Assembly: GCF_001422735.1 (NCBI RefSeq)
Contig: NZ_LMLZ01000020.1
Span: 653,272-717,271 of the forward strand
Direction: 5' to 3'
From: Acidovorax sp. Leaf78
GTDB taxonomy: Bacteria > Pseudomonadota > Gammaproteobacteria > Burkholderiales > Burkholderiaceae_C
Length of the DNA stretch: 64,000 nt
The notes under the pieces were generated by a model, which searched no databases, was not told where the DNA came from, and saw only the letters and a list, made by a program, of their open reading frames with translations. Position numbers and translations under genes: made by a program. Positions 1 to 8,787 of the stretch are shown piece after piece. Within the stretch, counting starts at the first letter, position 1, and the number at the start of each line of letters is the position of its first letter.

Positions 1-45
1 ACCTGGGCGCTGCTCGCTAGCTCGCTGGTTTGAGAGGTGTGCCTG

Positions 46-720
46 TGCTGAGGGCGGGAGCCGGGGTGCGCGCCCGGCGGCGCGGTAACTTTCTCTTGCG
101 TCGCCAAGAGAAAGTCACCAAAGAGAAGGCGACCCCAAGTCTGCGACCCCTTCGCTGCGCTACGGGGCAAACCTGCGGCGGGGCGGTTGCGGGGTGCGCC
201 GTGGAACTCACTTCGCGCTGCGCGCTCCGTTCAGACAACCACGGCGAGCTAGAGCACGAAGCATGCGCGCTCCGACGCGCATGCCACCCCTCAACCGCCC
301 CGCCGCATGCGCAGCCACAGGGGGTGGACAGCCGAACATCCGAACAGCCACACGGGCCATCGCGTTGCTCGGCCCCGAACGCGCAGGCGCTTTGCGCCGC
401 GACCGCCAGGCCGAGCGCAGCGATGGCCCGTGTGGATGTCCTCTCCCCCCGCCCTTCAGGATGCGCCGAGGAGCGCAGGGCGTGGGGTGAGCGTGTGCCG
501 AAGGACACACGCATCGTGAACTGACTCGCTGCGGATGTCTGAGCGTAGCGCGGCAGCGCGCAGTGAGTTCCGCAGCGCACCCCACGACCGAGCACCGCAG
601 GTTGCCCGCAGCGAAGCGAAGGGACGCAGGCTGTAGGGTCGCCCTTTCTTTGGTGACTTTCTTTCGGCGACGCGAAAGAAAGTTACTCGCACGCCGGGCG
701 ACTCCCGGCCTCCGCCCTCA
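46..720. repeat. Large imperfect inverted repeat, ~340 bp arms
   Basis: The sequence from about 46 to 383 resembles the reverse complement of about 384 to 720, so two diverged copies of one element face each other. Each arm holds a perfect 11-bp stem hairpin, at 88-115 (ACTTTCTCTTG with CAAGAGAAAGT) and 656-683 (ACTTTCTTTCG with CGAAAGAAAGT). The stems differ at two positions and are compensated on both sides. The outer segments and the hairpin flanks match best; the middle is more diverged. Overlapping open frames in this stretch are not coding. I recall similar hairpin repeats from Comamonadaceae and Xanthomonadaceae intergenic regions, but that is memory, not a search. Confidence 0.75.
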
Positions 721-756
721 ACAAAGGCATGCTGCCCATCAGCGAGCCTGCGAGCA

Positions 757-936
757 GCGCCCAGGTTTCGACAGGCTCAACCCGAACGGCTGTGGACCGA
801 TGCGCCCAGGTTTCGACAGGCTCAACCCGAACGGCTGTGGGCCGATGCGCCCAGGTTTCGACAAGCTCAACCCGAACGGACGTGGGTCGCTGCGCCCAGG
901 TTTCGACAGGCTCAACCCGAACGGGCGGGGGTAACC
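757..936. repeat. Four-copy 45-bp tandem repeat
   Basis: Copies start at 757, 802, 847 and 892, exactly 45 bp apart. Each begins GCGCCCAGGTTTCGACA and contains GCTCAACCCGAACGG, with small changes at the 3' part of the unit. A single related copy is at 36958-36980. The core resembles a dispersed motif (TTCGACA followed by GCTCA and CCCGAACGG) common in many betaproteobacteria. The array ends next to the stop codon of the downstream minus-strand SDR gene. Confidence 0.85.
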
Positions 937-1758
937 CTAAACCCACCCAGCATCCACCTTGAACTCCTGCGCCGAACACATCGCCGCATCATCCGACGCC
1001 AGAAACAACACCATCCGCGCAATGTCATGCGGCCGCAGCTTGTCCGGCAAACACTGATTCCGCGCAATCTCCTCCTCGCCCTTCGCGTCCAGCCACAGCT
1101 TGATCTGCCGCTCCGTCATCACCCACCCTGGCGACACGGTATTGATGCGGATCCGGTCCTGCCCCAAGCTCTTGGCCAGCCCGCGCGTGAGGCCGTTCAC
1201 CGACGACTTCGCAATCGCATAGCAAGGGTAGCCCGTGCCCTTGCCCTGCCAACCGGTAGAGCCCAGATTGATCACCGAACCACCCCCCAGCCTGCGCATG
1301 CCCGGCACTGCCACCTGGATGGCAAAGAACGCGGGCCGCTCGTTGATGGCCATGCGCTCGTCGTAGTACGCGGGCGTCACCGACTCGAGCGTGTGGCGGT
1401 CGTCGCTGGCCACGTTGTTCACCAGCGTGTGGAAGTCGCCCAGCTCCGTGGCGGCGTCCTGGATGGCGGCGCGCAGGGCGTCGATGTCGCGCACGTCGCA
1501 CACGCGCCACCAGGGGCGGGCGAATCCGGCGTCTGCCAGTTGTTGCGCCAGGTCTTCGCTGGCCTGCCGGGCCACGTCGACGAAGGCCACGCGCGCGCCC
1601 TGCTGGGCGAACGCGGCCACGATGGCGGCGCCGATGCCGCTGCCGCCGCCGGTGACAAACACCGAGCGCCCGCGCAGGCTGGGGAAGAGCGACAGGCCGT
1701 CGGGCAGCAGGGCCGATGCCCCCGGGACGGCGGCTGTGGGGATCGAATTTGATGACAT
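937..1758 (-). CDS. SDR-family sugar 1-dehydrogenase
   Basis: A 273-residue short-chain dehydrogenase/reductase, probably oxidising an aldose at C1 to its lactone with NAD(P)+ in the cytoplasm. Visible are the cofactor loop TGGGSGIG (residues 36-43), the NN(V/A)-type motif in the fourth strand, and the catalytic YxxxK in YPCYAIAKSS with a preceding catalytic Ser. A roughly 30-residue N-terminal extension precedes the Rossmann fold. It is divergent from a lactonase (1883) and aldose 1-epimerase (2965), which points to sugar oxidation, with galactose or arabinose the likely class of substrate. Family membership is firm; the substrate is inferred only from the neighbours. Confidence 0.9.
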   Translation of the reverse strand: MSSNSIPTAAVPGASALLPDGLSLFPSLRGRSVFVTGGGSGIGAAIVAAFAQQGARVAFVDVARQASEDLAQQLADAGFARPWWRVCDVRDIDALRAAIQDAATELGDFHTLVNNVASDDRHTLESVTPAYYDERMAINERPAFFAIQVAVPGMRRLGGGSVINLGSTGWQGKGTGYPCYAIAKSSVNGLTRGLAKSLGQDRIRINTVSPGWVMTERQIKLWLDAKGEEEIARNQCLPDKLRPHDIARMVLFLASDDAAMCSAQEFKVDAGWV

Positions 1759-1772
1759 ATCAATATTGGTAT
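1757..1772. promoter_or_regulatory. Candidate operator palindrome between SDR and lactonase
   Basis: ATATCAATATTGGTAT is a near-perfect 16-bp palindrome centred on CAATATTG. It lies at the start codon of the minus-strand SDR gene and about 110 bp before the plus-strand lactonase, inside a short AT-rich stretch (1750-1800) that stands out from the GC-rich flanks. It suits a repressor controlling both divergent genes. No regulator gene for it is in the window. Confidence 0.4.
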
Positions 1773-1882
1773 CGATGGATGATAAAAATATAAATTACAG
1801 GCATCAGTTTGCGTTGATAAGATGCCGACCGTCAAGAGCCCTGCAGCAGACATGGCCAAAAAACAATCACCGGAGACAACGC

Positions 1883-2830
1883 GTGAACCAGCTCAATATG
1901 TCCACCGCCGCGCCACAGGCAGCGGCTTTCTCAGTGCCCACCATCGGCACCGTGCGCTGCGTGCAGGCGCTGGAGTCGGAACTGGGCGAGGGCCTGATGT
2001 GGTCCGTGCGCGAACAGGCGCTGTACTGGGTGGACATCCTCGCGCGGCACCTTCACCGCTGGGACCCGGCCAGCAACGGATACCGGCGCTGGACCTTTGC
2101 CGAAGAAATCTCTGCCCTGGCGGAGCGGGCCCATGCGCCGGGCCTCATCGTGACGCTGCGCCGGGGTTTCGCGCTCTTCGACCCGGCCGCCGATGAACAG
2201 CCCCGCTACGTGCACCAGCCCGAAATGGAGCGCGCGGGAAACCGCTTCAACGACGGCAAGTGCGATGCGCAAGGGCGCTTCTGGGCGGGCTCCATGGACT
2301 TTGCGTGCGAGGCTCCCACGGGCGCCCTGTACCGCTACGACCCCGATGGCCGCTGCACCCGCCATGACGACGGTTTTGCGGTAACGAATGGCCCCACCTG
2401 GTCGGGCACGGGACAGGGCCTGACGATGTACTTCAACGACACCGTGCAAGGCTGCACCTACCGCTACGACACGGACCCCGCCACGGGCACCTTGACGAAC
2501 AAGATGCTGTGGATGCGCTGGCTGCCCGAGGACGGCGTGCCCGACGGCATGACCACGGATGCGCAGGGGCGGCTGTGGATTGCGCACTGGGGCGGCTCGT
2601 GCGTGACCTGCCACGACCCGGTGACGGGGGCCGAGCTGGGCCGCGTGGCCTTGCCGGTGAGCCAGGTCACCAACTGCGCCTTCGGCGGGGCCGACTTGCG
2701 CACGCTGTTCATCACCTCGGCGCGCGGGGGCCTGACGCCTGCGCAGCTGGCGGCCGAGCCGCTGGCCGGGGCGCTGTTCGCCGTGTCCGTGGACAGCGCG
2801 GGCTTGCCCGCCCACCTGTTCGGCGGTTGA
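1883..2830 (+). CDS. SMP-30/gluconolactonase family sugar lactonase
   Basis: A 315-residue six-bladed beta-propeller of the SMP-30/LRE family, expected to hydrolyse an aldono-lactone to the open aldonate using a divalent metal. Family features seen are GEGLMWS near the N-terminus (metal-ligand Glu), AGNRFNDGKCD (Asn ligand), RFWAGSMD, and GVPDGMTTDAQGRLWIA (Asp ligand). The GTG start at 1883 is chosen because GGAGA lies six bases upstream. An in-frame ATG at 1898 (MSTAAPQ) has no Shine-Dalgarno but cannot be excluded. It acts after the divergent SDR dehydrogenase and is followed by aldose 1-epimerase. Confidence 0.9.
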   Translation: MNQLNMSTAAPQAAAFSVPTIGTVRCVQALESELGEGLMWSVREQALYWVDILARHLHRWDPASNGYRRWTFAEEISALAERAHAPGLIVTLRRGFALFDPAADEQPRYVHQPEMERAGNRFNDGKCDAQGRFWAGSMDFACEAPTGALYRYDPDGRCTRHDDGFAVTNGPTWSGTGQGLTMYFNDTVQGCTYRYDTDPATGTLTNKMLWMRWLPEDGVPDGMTTDAQGRLWIAHWGGSCVTCHDPVTGAELGRVALPVSQVTNCAFGGADLRTLFITSARGGLTPAQLAAEPLAGALFAVSVDSAGLPAHLFGG

Positions 2831-2863
2831 CCGAGGCGGCGGCGCGCAGCCCTGCACCCCACC

Positions 2864-2885
2864 GCATCGCATCGCATCGCATCGC
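2864..2885. repeat. GCATC pentanucleotide microsatellite
   Basis: Four tandem GCATC units followed by a partial GC lie between the lactonase stop and the aldose epimerase start. A very similar run of (GCATC/GCAAC) occurs at 14388-14417. The run is intergenic, so slippage would alter only the spacer length. Confidence 0.8.
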
Positions 2886-2964
2886 GCAGCATGGCAAGCG
2901 GGCCGCAGTTCCCCTGCCTTGCCTTGTGCACCCTTCAACGTCTCCATTTCAAGAAAGCCTGCCC

Positions 2965-3894
2965 ATGACCGAAGCCACGCACCCCATCGTCTGGCTCCAC
3001 CACGCCAACCAGCACCTGGGGCTGGTTCCCACCCTGGGCGGCAGCGTCGCGGCCTGGCAGGTCGATGACCCGCGCGGGTCGCCCGAGCGCATCGACCTGT
3101 GGCGACGCTGGGACGGCCAGACCCCTGACCTGTACAAGCTGGCATCGTTCGCGATGGTGCCCTGGTCCAACCGCATCAGCGGCGGCGGGTTCTCGCACGG
3201 CGGACAGTTCCATGCCATGCAGCCCAACCGCGCTGGCGAGCCGTACCCCATCCATGGCGACGGCTGGCTGCAGCCCTGGGCCATCAGCCAACCGGCCAGC
3301 GACACGCTGGAGATGGCGCTGCGCTCCGAGCGCTTCGACGGCAACCCGTACGACTACGACTGCGTGCAGACCTTTCGCCTGGTGGATGGGGGCCTGGACC
3401 AGAGCCTGCGGGTGCGGCACCTGGGCACCCAGCCGATGCCGTATGGCCTGGGCCTGCACCCGTGGTTCCCGCGCACACCGTCCACACACATCACCGCCCC
3501 GGTGGAGGCCGTATGGCTCAGCGGCAGCGACCCGATACCGACCCAGCACACCATGCAGTTCCCTGAAAGCTGGAACCTGAGCGAGGGCATCCCTGCGAAC
3601 GGCAGCCTGATCGACAACGCCTACACCGGCTGGGGCGGCACGGCCCGCATCGAGTGGCCCGAGCGCGGTTTGCAACTGACGGCCCGCATGCCGGACTTCG
3701 AACGGGACGGCGGCGCGTCGGAACACTACTGCCTGATCTACCGCCCGCCGCAGGGCGCTGCGTTCTGCTTCGAGCCCATCACCCAGCCCATCGACGCGTT
3801 CCACCAGCCCGGGCAGCCGGGGCTGCGCACGCTGGCGCAGGGAGAGTCGCTGGAGTTGAAGGTGCAGTGGCGCTACGAATCGCTGCCGGGTTGA
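2965..3894 (+). CDS. Aldose 1-epimerase (mutarotase-like)
   Basis: A 309-residue member of the galactose-mutarotase fold. It interconverts alpha and beta anomers of an aldose so that the dehydrogenase receives its preferred anomer. Seen are FAMVPWSNRISGG near residues 59-72, HGDGW (conserved catalytic-type His), GLGLHPWFPR, and CFEPITQPIDAFH near the C-terminus. The start is the ATG at 2965; upstream in-frame codons lack propeller or mutarotase similarity. It lies 134 bp after the lactonase and is probably co-transcribed with it. The sugar specificity cannot be read from the sequence. Confidence 0.9.
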   Translation: MTEATHPIVWLHHANQHLGLVPTLGGSVAAWQVDDPRGSPERIDLWRRWDGQTPDLYKLASFAMVPWSNRISGGGFSHGGQFHAMQPNRAGEPYPIHGDGWLQPWAISQPASDTLEMALRSERFDGNPYDYDCVQTFRLVDGGLDQSLRVRHLGTQPMPYGLGLHPWFPRTPSTHITAPVEAVWLSGSDPIPTQHTMQFPESWNLSEGIPANGSLIDNAYTGWGGTARIEWPERGLQLTARMPDFERDGGASEHYCLIYRPPQGAAFCFEPITQPIDAFHQPGQPGLRTLAQGESLELKVQWRYESLPG

Positions 3895-3922
3895 AGCGGG
3901 GCTGCAACCCGAAGTTCAGATC

Positions 3923-3978
3923 AAAATTGCCTGCTACCGCTTGACCAGAAAGCGCTAGCAGCTATTGATTTTGTAGCG
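3923..3978. repeat. Dispersed intergenic repeat, copy 1
   Basis: This stretch contains GCTACCGCTTG, AAGCGCTAGCAGCTA and a T-rich end. It is one of at least five copies of a 45-60 bp element in gene-end spacers, the others starting near 18781, 22771, 30577 and 40781. GCTT/AAGC and AGC/GCT inverted motifs suggest a small hairpin. This copy lies between convergent gene ends and overlaps no coding sequence. Confidence 0.7.
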
Positions 3979-4001
3979 AACGTACTCGGGCACAGTCACC
4001 G

Positions 4002-5606
4002 TCACAGCACCTGAAATCCATGGGTGCCATCGCGCCCCAGTTGCGCGACCAGGCCGAACTCCCAGTCCAGATACGCCTGCATGGCTTCGCGCGGGCTCTC
4101 CGTGCCTTCGTACGGCCGGCGGTAGCGGTCGATGCGGGGCGAGGCCAGGCGCGTCTCGCCGTGTTCCAGCGGCAGGCCCTGGGCGATCCAGGCCAGCGTG
4201 CCGCCTTCCAGCACCAAGACCTCGGCACCACCCGTCAAACGCTCCAGGTCCTTCGCCGCGAATTTGGCCAGCAGGCTGCTGCCGCAAGTCAGCACGTAGC
4301 GCTGCGCCTTCGGAATGGACTGCACGGCCTGCGCCAGTTGCGATCGGATCACGAACCACGCGCCCGGGATGTGGCGCAGCGTGTAGTTGGCGCTGGTGGT
4401 CAGGTCCAGCACGGCGGTGTGGCCGGGGCTTTCGTCTTTCAGCCAGGCGGCCAGCTGCGCTGGGGTGGCCCAGCGGATGGGGCCTTCGGGCTCGGGCACG
4501 GCGTTGGCCACGGCGCCGGTTTCGGTGAAGTCGGCAGGCTGCGCACCATCCAGCACCCACACCTCCCAGCCCATCTGCGCCAGCCACGACGCGCTCATGT
4601 TGGCGCGCACGCCGTCGTCGTCCACCAGCACCAGCCGCGCGCCGCGTACCGCGGCCGTGTGGTCGGTTTCCTGCACCAGCTGGCCGCCCGGTGCGTTGCG
4701 AAAGCCCGGCAGGTGGCCCGCCGCAAACTCTTCGGGGGTGCGCACGTCCAGCAGGTAGGTGGTGCGCTGGGCCTCGGCGGCAAAGCGGGCCAGGTCGGCG
4801 GTCTGCGCGCGCTGCACGCGGGCGCGGTCGGCCACGTTGCGGGCCTGTGCGGGGGCGCGGGTGCGGTCGGCATGCACGGCGGGGTCGAAGCGGCGCGTGG
4901 CGCCGCGCTCCAGCGTCTGCCCGGCCAGCAGCCAGCCGATGGTGCCGTTGCGCAAGGCGGCCACGGGGTTGGGGATGCCCGCGTTCACCAGCGACTGCGT
5001 GCCGATGATGCTGCGGGTGCGGCCCGCGCAGTTCACGATGATCTGCGTGGCCGGGTTGGGCGCGAGTGCCTGCGCGCGCAGCACCAGCTCGGCGCCGGGC
5101 ACGCTCACGCCGGTGGGGATGTTCATGGTGTGGTACTCGTCGTAGCGGCGGGCGTCCAGCACCACCACGTCGGCCCGGGCGTCGATGAGCGCCTGCACTT
5201 CTTCTGCCGCCAGCGACGGCGTGTGGCGCTCGGCCTCCACCAGTTCGCCGAAGGACTTGCTGGGCACATTCACGTCGATGAACAGCTCGCCCCCCGCATC
5301 GCGCCAGCCCTGCAGGCCGCGTGCGAGCAGGCTCACCTCGGTGTAGCCCAGCGCCTGCAGCGTGCGCGCCGCGGGTTCGGCCAAGCCCTCGCCATCGTCG
5401 TAGACCACGATGAAGGTGTCGCGGCGCGGAATGCGCGCGAACGCCTCCAGCTCGATCTTGCTGGCGGGCAGGTTGGCGGCGAACAGGGGGTGGCCCTGGG
5501 CGAAGGGGTCTTCCTCGCGCACGTCGAGCAGGGCGATTTCACGGCGGGCGAGCAGGGCCTCGCGGACCTGGAGGACGGATGTCTGGGGCAGGGCGGGAGC
5601 GGTCAT
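4002..5606 (-). CDS. Four-domain rhodanese-like sulfurtransferase
   Basis: A 534-residue protein of four tandem rhodanese domains (about residues 10-110, 130-235, 265-360 and 375-490). Domains 2 and 4 keep a cysteine at the active-site loop (NCAGRTR, C193; TCGSSLL, C441). In domains 1 and 3 the equivalent loops read YDDGEG and DDDGVR, so they lack it. The family moves sulfane sulfur from a donor such as thiosulfate or persulfide. The start at 5606 is the ATG at MTAPALP. It follows a cysteine dioxygenase gene on the same strand with a 37-bp gap and is probably co-transcribed, suggesting a role in organosulfur breakdown. The substrate is unknown. Confidence 0.9.
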   Translation of the reverse strand: MTAPALPQTSVLQVREALLARREIALLDVREEDPFAQGHPLFAANLPASKIELEAFARIPRRDTFIVVYDDGEGLAEPAARTLQALGYTEVSLLARGLQGWRDAGGELFIDVNVPSKSFGELVEAERHTPSLAAEEVQALIDARADVVVLDARRYDEYHTMNIPTGVSVPGAELVLRAQALAPNPATQIIVNCAGRTRSIIGTQSLVNAGIPNPVAALRNGTIGWLLAGQTLERGATRRFDPAVHADRTRAPAQARNVADRARVQRAQTADLARFAAEAQRTTYLLDVRTPEEFAAGHLPGFRNAPGGQLVQETDHTAAVRGARLVLVDDDGVRANMSASWLAQMGWEVWVLDGAQPADFTETGAVANAVPEPEGPIRWATPAQLAAWLKDESPGHTAVLDLTTSANYTLRHIPGAWFVIRSQLAQAVQSIPKAQRYVLTCGSSLLAKFAAKDLERLTGGAEVLVLEGGTLAWIAQGLPLEHGETRLASPRIDRYRRPYEGTESPREAMQAYLDWEFGLVAQLGRDGTHGFQVL

Positions 5607-5643
5607 GGGCAAAGTCTTGGAAGGCTGGATCTGTGCTGGAAGG

Positions 5644-6354
5644 TCAGGCGGCAGCGGCGGGGTTGCGGGACAGGTCCCAGATATTGGGCAGCGTGGCGTT
5701 GCTGTAGCCGGAGATGAACGGCTTGGCCGTGCCGTCTTCCAGGTACACGCTGCGCTGCACGGCGCCGATGTTGGCGCCATACACGTGGATGCTGATGGAG
5801 GTCTGGCCGTCCCACGCGTTGTTCACCCGGTGCACATCGCCGATGGTGGGGGACACGGCATCCACATCGCCCGCGTGCAAGCGGTGCGGCGAGCCCTGGG
5901 GTGCCCAGCGGCCATCGGCGGTGCGGGCAAACGCCTGCGAGTCCTCGGACCCGCGCAGCATGCCGATCAGGCCCCACACCGTGTGGTCGTGGATGGGCGT
6001 GGCCTGGCCGGGGCCCCACACAAAGCTCACCACCGAGAAGCGGCCGAGCGCATCGGCATGCAGCAGGTACTGCTGGTAGCGCTCGGGGCTGGGCTGCGCA
6101 TAGGCAGCGGGCAGCCAGTCGTCGTATGCCACCAGTGCGCCCAGCAGCGCGCTGCCGCGTGCCAGCAGGTCGGGCTCGGGCGGCGCGCTGTCCACCAGGG
6201 CGGCCAGTTGCTGCACGAAGTGGCGCAGGCGGGCGGTGTCGGGTGCTGTGGGCGTTGCGGTGGACGCGGGCAGCGGCAGGGCGGTAGAGGCGACGGCATT
6301 CATGGGTTCTATTGCACCAGCGCCGGGCATCGGGGTGTGTGGAATCTTTTGCAT
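5644..6354 (-). CDS. Cysteine dioxygenase family protein
   Basis: A 236-residue cupin that would oxidise the thiol of cysteine or a related thiol (for example 3-mercaptopropionate) to a sulfinate using Fe(II) and O2. The three-histidine iron site is visible as H122 and H124 (TPIHDHTVWG) and H175 (GDVHRV). The ATG at 6354 is chosen because a GGAG lies six bases upstream; ATGs at 6360 and 6303 are alternatives. The bacterial 3-His thiol dioxygenases have mixed specificity, so the exact thiol is uncertain. It heads an operon with the rhodanese and is divergent from a sulfonate-type ABC transporter. Confidence 0.88.
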   Translation of the reverse strand: MQKIPHTPMPGAGAIEPMNAVASTALPLPASTATPTAPDTARLRHFVQQLAALVDSAPPEPDLLARGSALLGALVAYDDWLPAAYAQPSPERYQQYLLHADALGRFSVVSFVWGPGQATPIHDHTVWGLIGMLRGSEDSQAFARTADGRWAPQGSPHRLHAGDVDAVSPTIGDVHRVNNAWDGQTSISIHVYGANIGAVQRSVYLEDGTAKPFISGYSNATLPNIWDLSRNPAAAA

Positions 6355-6459
6355 ATGCATCTCCGTTTTTCTTCGTTCTCTTCGCGGGCCGCGCCGTCTT
6401 CAATGCGGGCAGTGCGGTGCGGGTCACCGTGGTCTTATTCATTACACGAGGTGCAGAGC

Positions 6460-7488
6460 ATGAACGACAAGGGCCCTATTCTGGGGGGAGCAGGCACGCA
6501 GTGGTCGCGCCGGCAGTTGCTGCGCGTGGCCGGTGGCGCCAGCGTGATGGCAGCGTCCGGCGTGGTGGGCAGCCAGGTGCTGGCGGCTGGCAAGCTGCGC
6601 GAGGTGAAGCTGGCCTGGAACGCCAACGCGATCTGCCTGTCGGCGGCGCCCGTGGCGGTGGAGCGCGGCATTTTTGAAAAGCACGGCCTCAAGGTCGAGC
6701 TCATCAACTTTGCGGGCTCCACCGACCAGTTGCTGGAGACCATCGCCACGTCCAAGGCCGATGCTGGCGTGGGCATGATCCACCGCTGGATCAAGCCGCT
6801 GGAGTCGGGCTTCGATGTGAAGCTGGTGGGCAGCTCGCACGGCGGCTGCTCACGCCTGGTGGGCTATGAGGCGGCGGGCGTGACCAGCCTGCAAAAGCTC
6901 AAGGGCAAGACCATTGCCGTGTCGGACCTCAACAGCCCGGGCAAGAACTTCTTTGCCGTGCTGCTGACCAAGGCCGGCCTCAACCCCGAAAAAGACGTGA
7001 CCTGGCGCCAGTTCCCCGGCGACATGCTGGGCCTGGCCGTGGAAAAAGGCGAGGCCCAGGCCATTGCCGACGGGGACCCCAACCTGCTGCTCATCCAGCG
7101 CCGCACCAAGGGCCTGGTGGACCTGGCCTCGAACCTGTCGGGCGAGTACGCCGCCAAGACCTGCTGCGTGCTGGGCGTCAGCGGCGCCATGGTGCGCAAC
7201 GACAAGGGCACGGCAGCGGCGCTCACGCGGGCCATCATCGAGGCCTCGGACTTCGTGGCCGACAACCCCAACGAGACCGCGCGCATCTTCAGCCCGTATT
7301 CCAAAGTGCCGCAGGAAGACCTGCGCGCGGTGCTGGGCACGCTCACGCACCGCAGCCACCCGGTGGGCACGGCGCTGCGCCAGGAGATCGAGTTCTACGC
7401 GCGCGACTTCAAGCTCGTGAACGTGCTCAAGCCCTCGACCGACCCGGCGCGCTTTGCGGCGCACGTGCACGCAGACGTGCTGGCTTAG
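6460..7488 (+). CDS. Sulfonate/taurine-type ABC transporter binding protein
   Basis: A 342-residue periplasmic binding protein of the SsuA/TauA/NrtA class. A Tat-like signal is present (SRRQLLRVAGGASVMAASG, ending near AAG). The mature part has the usual order: VKLAWNAN, a hydrophobic dimer-fold strand, LKGKTIAVSDL and the later FSPYSKVPQEDLRAVL. The ATG at 6460 has GAGG upstream. The downstream permease and ATPase complete an importer. The divergent thiol dioxygenase/rhodanese pair suggests a sulfur-containing organic ligand such as taurine, cysteate or another sulfonate or thiol; this is inference from context. Confidence 0.88.
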   Translation: MNDKGPILGGAGTQWSRRQLLRVAGGASVMAASGVVGSQVLAAGKLREVKLAWNANAICLSAAPVAVERGIFEKHGLKVELINFAGSTDQLLETIATSKADAGVGMIHRWIKPLESGFDVKLVGSSHGGCSRLVGYEAAGVTSLQKLKGKTIAVSDLNSPGKNFFAVLLTKAGLNPEKDVTWRQFPGDMLGLAVEKGEAQAIADGDPNLLLIQRRTKGLVDLASNLSGEYAAKTCCVLGVSGAMVRNDKGTAAALTRAIIEASDFVADNPNETARIFSPYSKVPQEDLRAVLGTLTHRSHPVGTALRQEIEFYARDFKLVNVLKPSTDPARFAAHVHADVLA

Positions 7489-7677
7489 CAGGGAGCACCC
7501 CGCCGAGTCGCTGCGCGCCATCGCCCGCTCTCGCAGTGCGTTGCACTGCGGGCAGGGGAACGCAGCCCTCGCTGCGGGGCGGCCTTTGCCTGGCTGCCCT
7601 GGCATGGGCCGCGCCCATATCGCACCCCTGCAGCGAAGAAGCATTCACCGTGATGAACCCACACCACTGGACCTGAC

Positions 7678-8787
7678 ATGAGCACTGTTGCCGACCAAAT
7701 CCTGGGCGCACCACCGGGCATCAGCCCCAAGCCATCGCCACCACCCCTGCCTGCGCCCGGCGCATCACCGCATGCCTCCATCAGTGCCCGGCCTGCCGCC
7801 GTGCCCGACTTCAAGGCGGCCCATGCCTTCCAGCGTTTCTGGTGGACAGGGCTGGCCGCCGCCGTGGCCTGGGCGGCGCTGGCCGTGCTGACCTATGTCT
7901 GGCCCAACAAGCCGGCGGGCTTCAGCGAATGGGCGTTTACCGAAGAGTTCGCAGCCGGTGCGGCAGTCATTGCGTTGGCGCTGGCGGTGGTGGCTTTGGC
8001 GCCCCGCGTGCTGGGTGCGGTGGGCCAGCGGCTGCGGCCTGCAGGCCCCTGGCTGGTGGCCATTGCCGTCGGTCTGGCGGTGTGGGAGGTCTTCACCGCC
8101 AAGCTGGGCACGCTGCCGCCGCCATTCTTCGCGCCGCCGCAAAGCCTGGTCGAGGTGTACGTGACCGACTGGGCGCGGCTGCTGGAGAGCGCCGTGGCCT
8201 CGGTTCGTCTGCTGGCGCTGGGCATCGCCATTGGCGCTGTGGCGGGCTTCGTCACTGGTGTGCTGATCGGCTGGTCGCGCCAGGCCAGCTACTGGATCCA
8301 CCCGGTGCTGCGCATCCTGGGCCCGGTGCCCACCACTGCGCTGTTGCCGGTGAGCTTCTATTTCTTTCCGTCCAGCTGGTCTACCGCCATCTTTCTGATC
8401 GCACTGGGCACGGCCTTTCCGGTGGCCATCCTCACCTGGTCGGGCGTGGCGGGGGTGCACAAGAACTACTACGACGTGGCACGCACCCTGGGCGCATCGC
8501 CCTGGTTCCTGGTGCTGCGCGTGGCCATTCCGGCAGCGCTGCCGCAGGTGTTCGTGGGCCTGTTCATGGGCCTCGGGGCCGCGTTCTCCACGCTGGTGGT
8601 GGCCGAGATGCTGGGCGTGAAGGCGGGGCTGGGCTGGTACCTGACCTGGGCGCAGGGCTGGGCGGCCTACCCCAACATGTATGCGGCACTCATCGTGATG
8701 GCGCTGCTGTTCTCCAGCGTGATCACGCTGCTGTTCGTGCTGCGCGACCGCGTGCTGTCGTGGCAAAAGGGGGTGGTGAAATGGTGA
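7678..8787 (+). CDS. ABC transporter permease (SsuC/TauC type)
   Basis: A 369-residue inner-membrane permease. A Pro/Ala-rich cytoplasmic N-terminus (about 50 residues) precedes two extra hydrophobic segments near residues 55-80 and 95-125, then a typical BPD_transp_1 core with the EAA-type loop (YYDVARTLGASPWFLVLRVAIPAALP). It is longer than a usual SsuC (about 260-280 residues) because of the N-terminal part. It overlaps the ATPase start by seven bases, so the two are translationally linked. A 189-bp spacer separates it from the binding-protein gene. Confidence 0.9.
   Translation: MSTVADQILGAPPGISPKPSPPPLPAPGASPHASISARPAAVPDFKAAHAFQRFWWTGLAAAVAWAALAVLTYVWPNKPAGFSEWAFTEEFAAGAAVIALALAVVALAPRVLGAVGQRLRPAGPWLVAIAVGLAVWEVFTAKLGTLPPPFFAPPQSLVEVYVTDWARLLESAVASVRLLALGIAIGAVAGFVTGVLIGWSRQASYWIHPVLRILGPVPTTALLPVSFYFFPSSWSTAIFLIALGTAFPVAILTWSGVAGVHKNYYDVARTLGASPWFLVLRVAIPAALPQVFVGLFMGLGAAFSTLVVAEMLGVKAGLGWYLTWAQGWAAYPNMYAALIVMALLFSSVITLLFVLRDRVLSWQKGVVKW

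Noticed and set aside
757-936. CRISPR array
   Set aside because: The units abut at an exact 45 bp period with no unique spacers and no cas genes nearby.
17-979. Several open frames in the repeat region at the window start
   Set aside because: Frames run on both strands through inverted and tandem repeats, with low-complexity products and no family similarity.
4020-5717. 565-aa open frame on the plus strand
   Set aside because: It is the antisense shadow of the rhodanese gene; composition is Arg/Gly/His-rich with no domain, and the minus frame has clear motifs.
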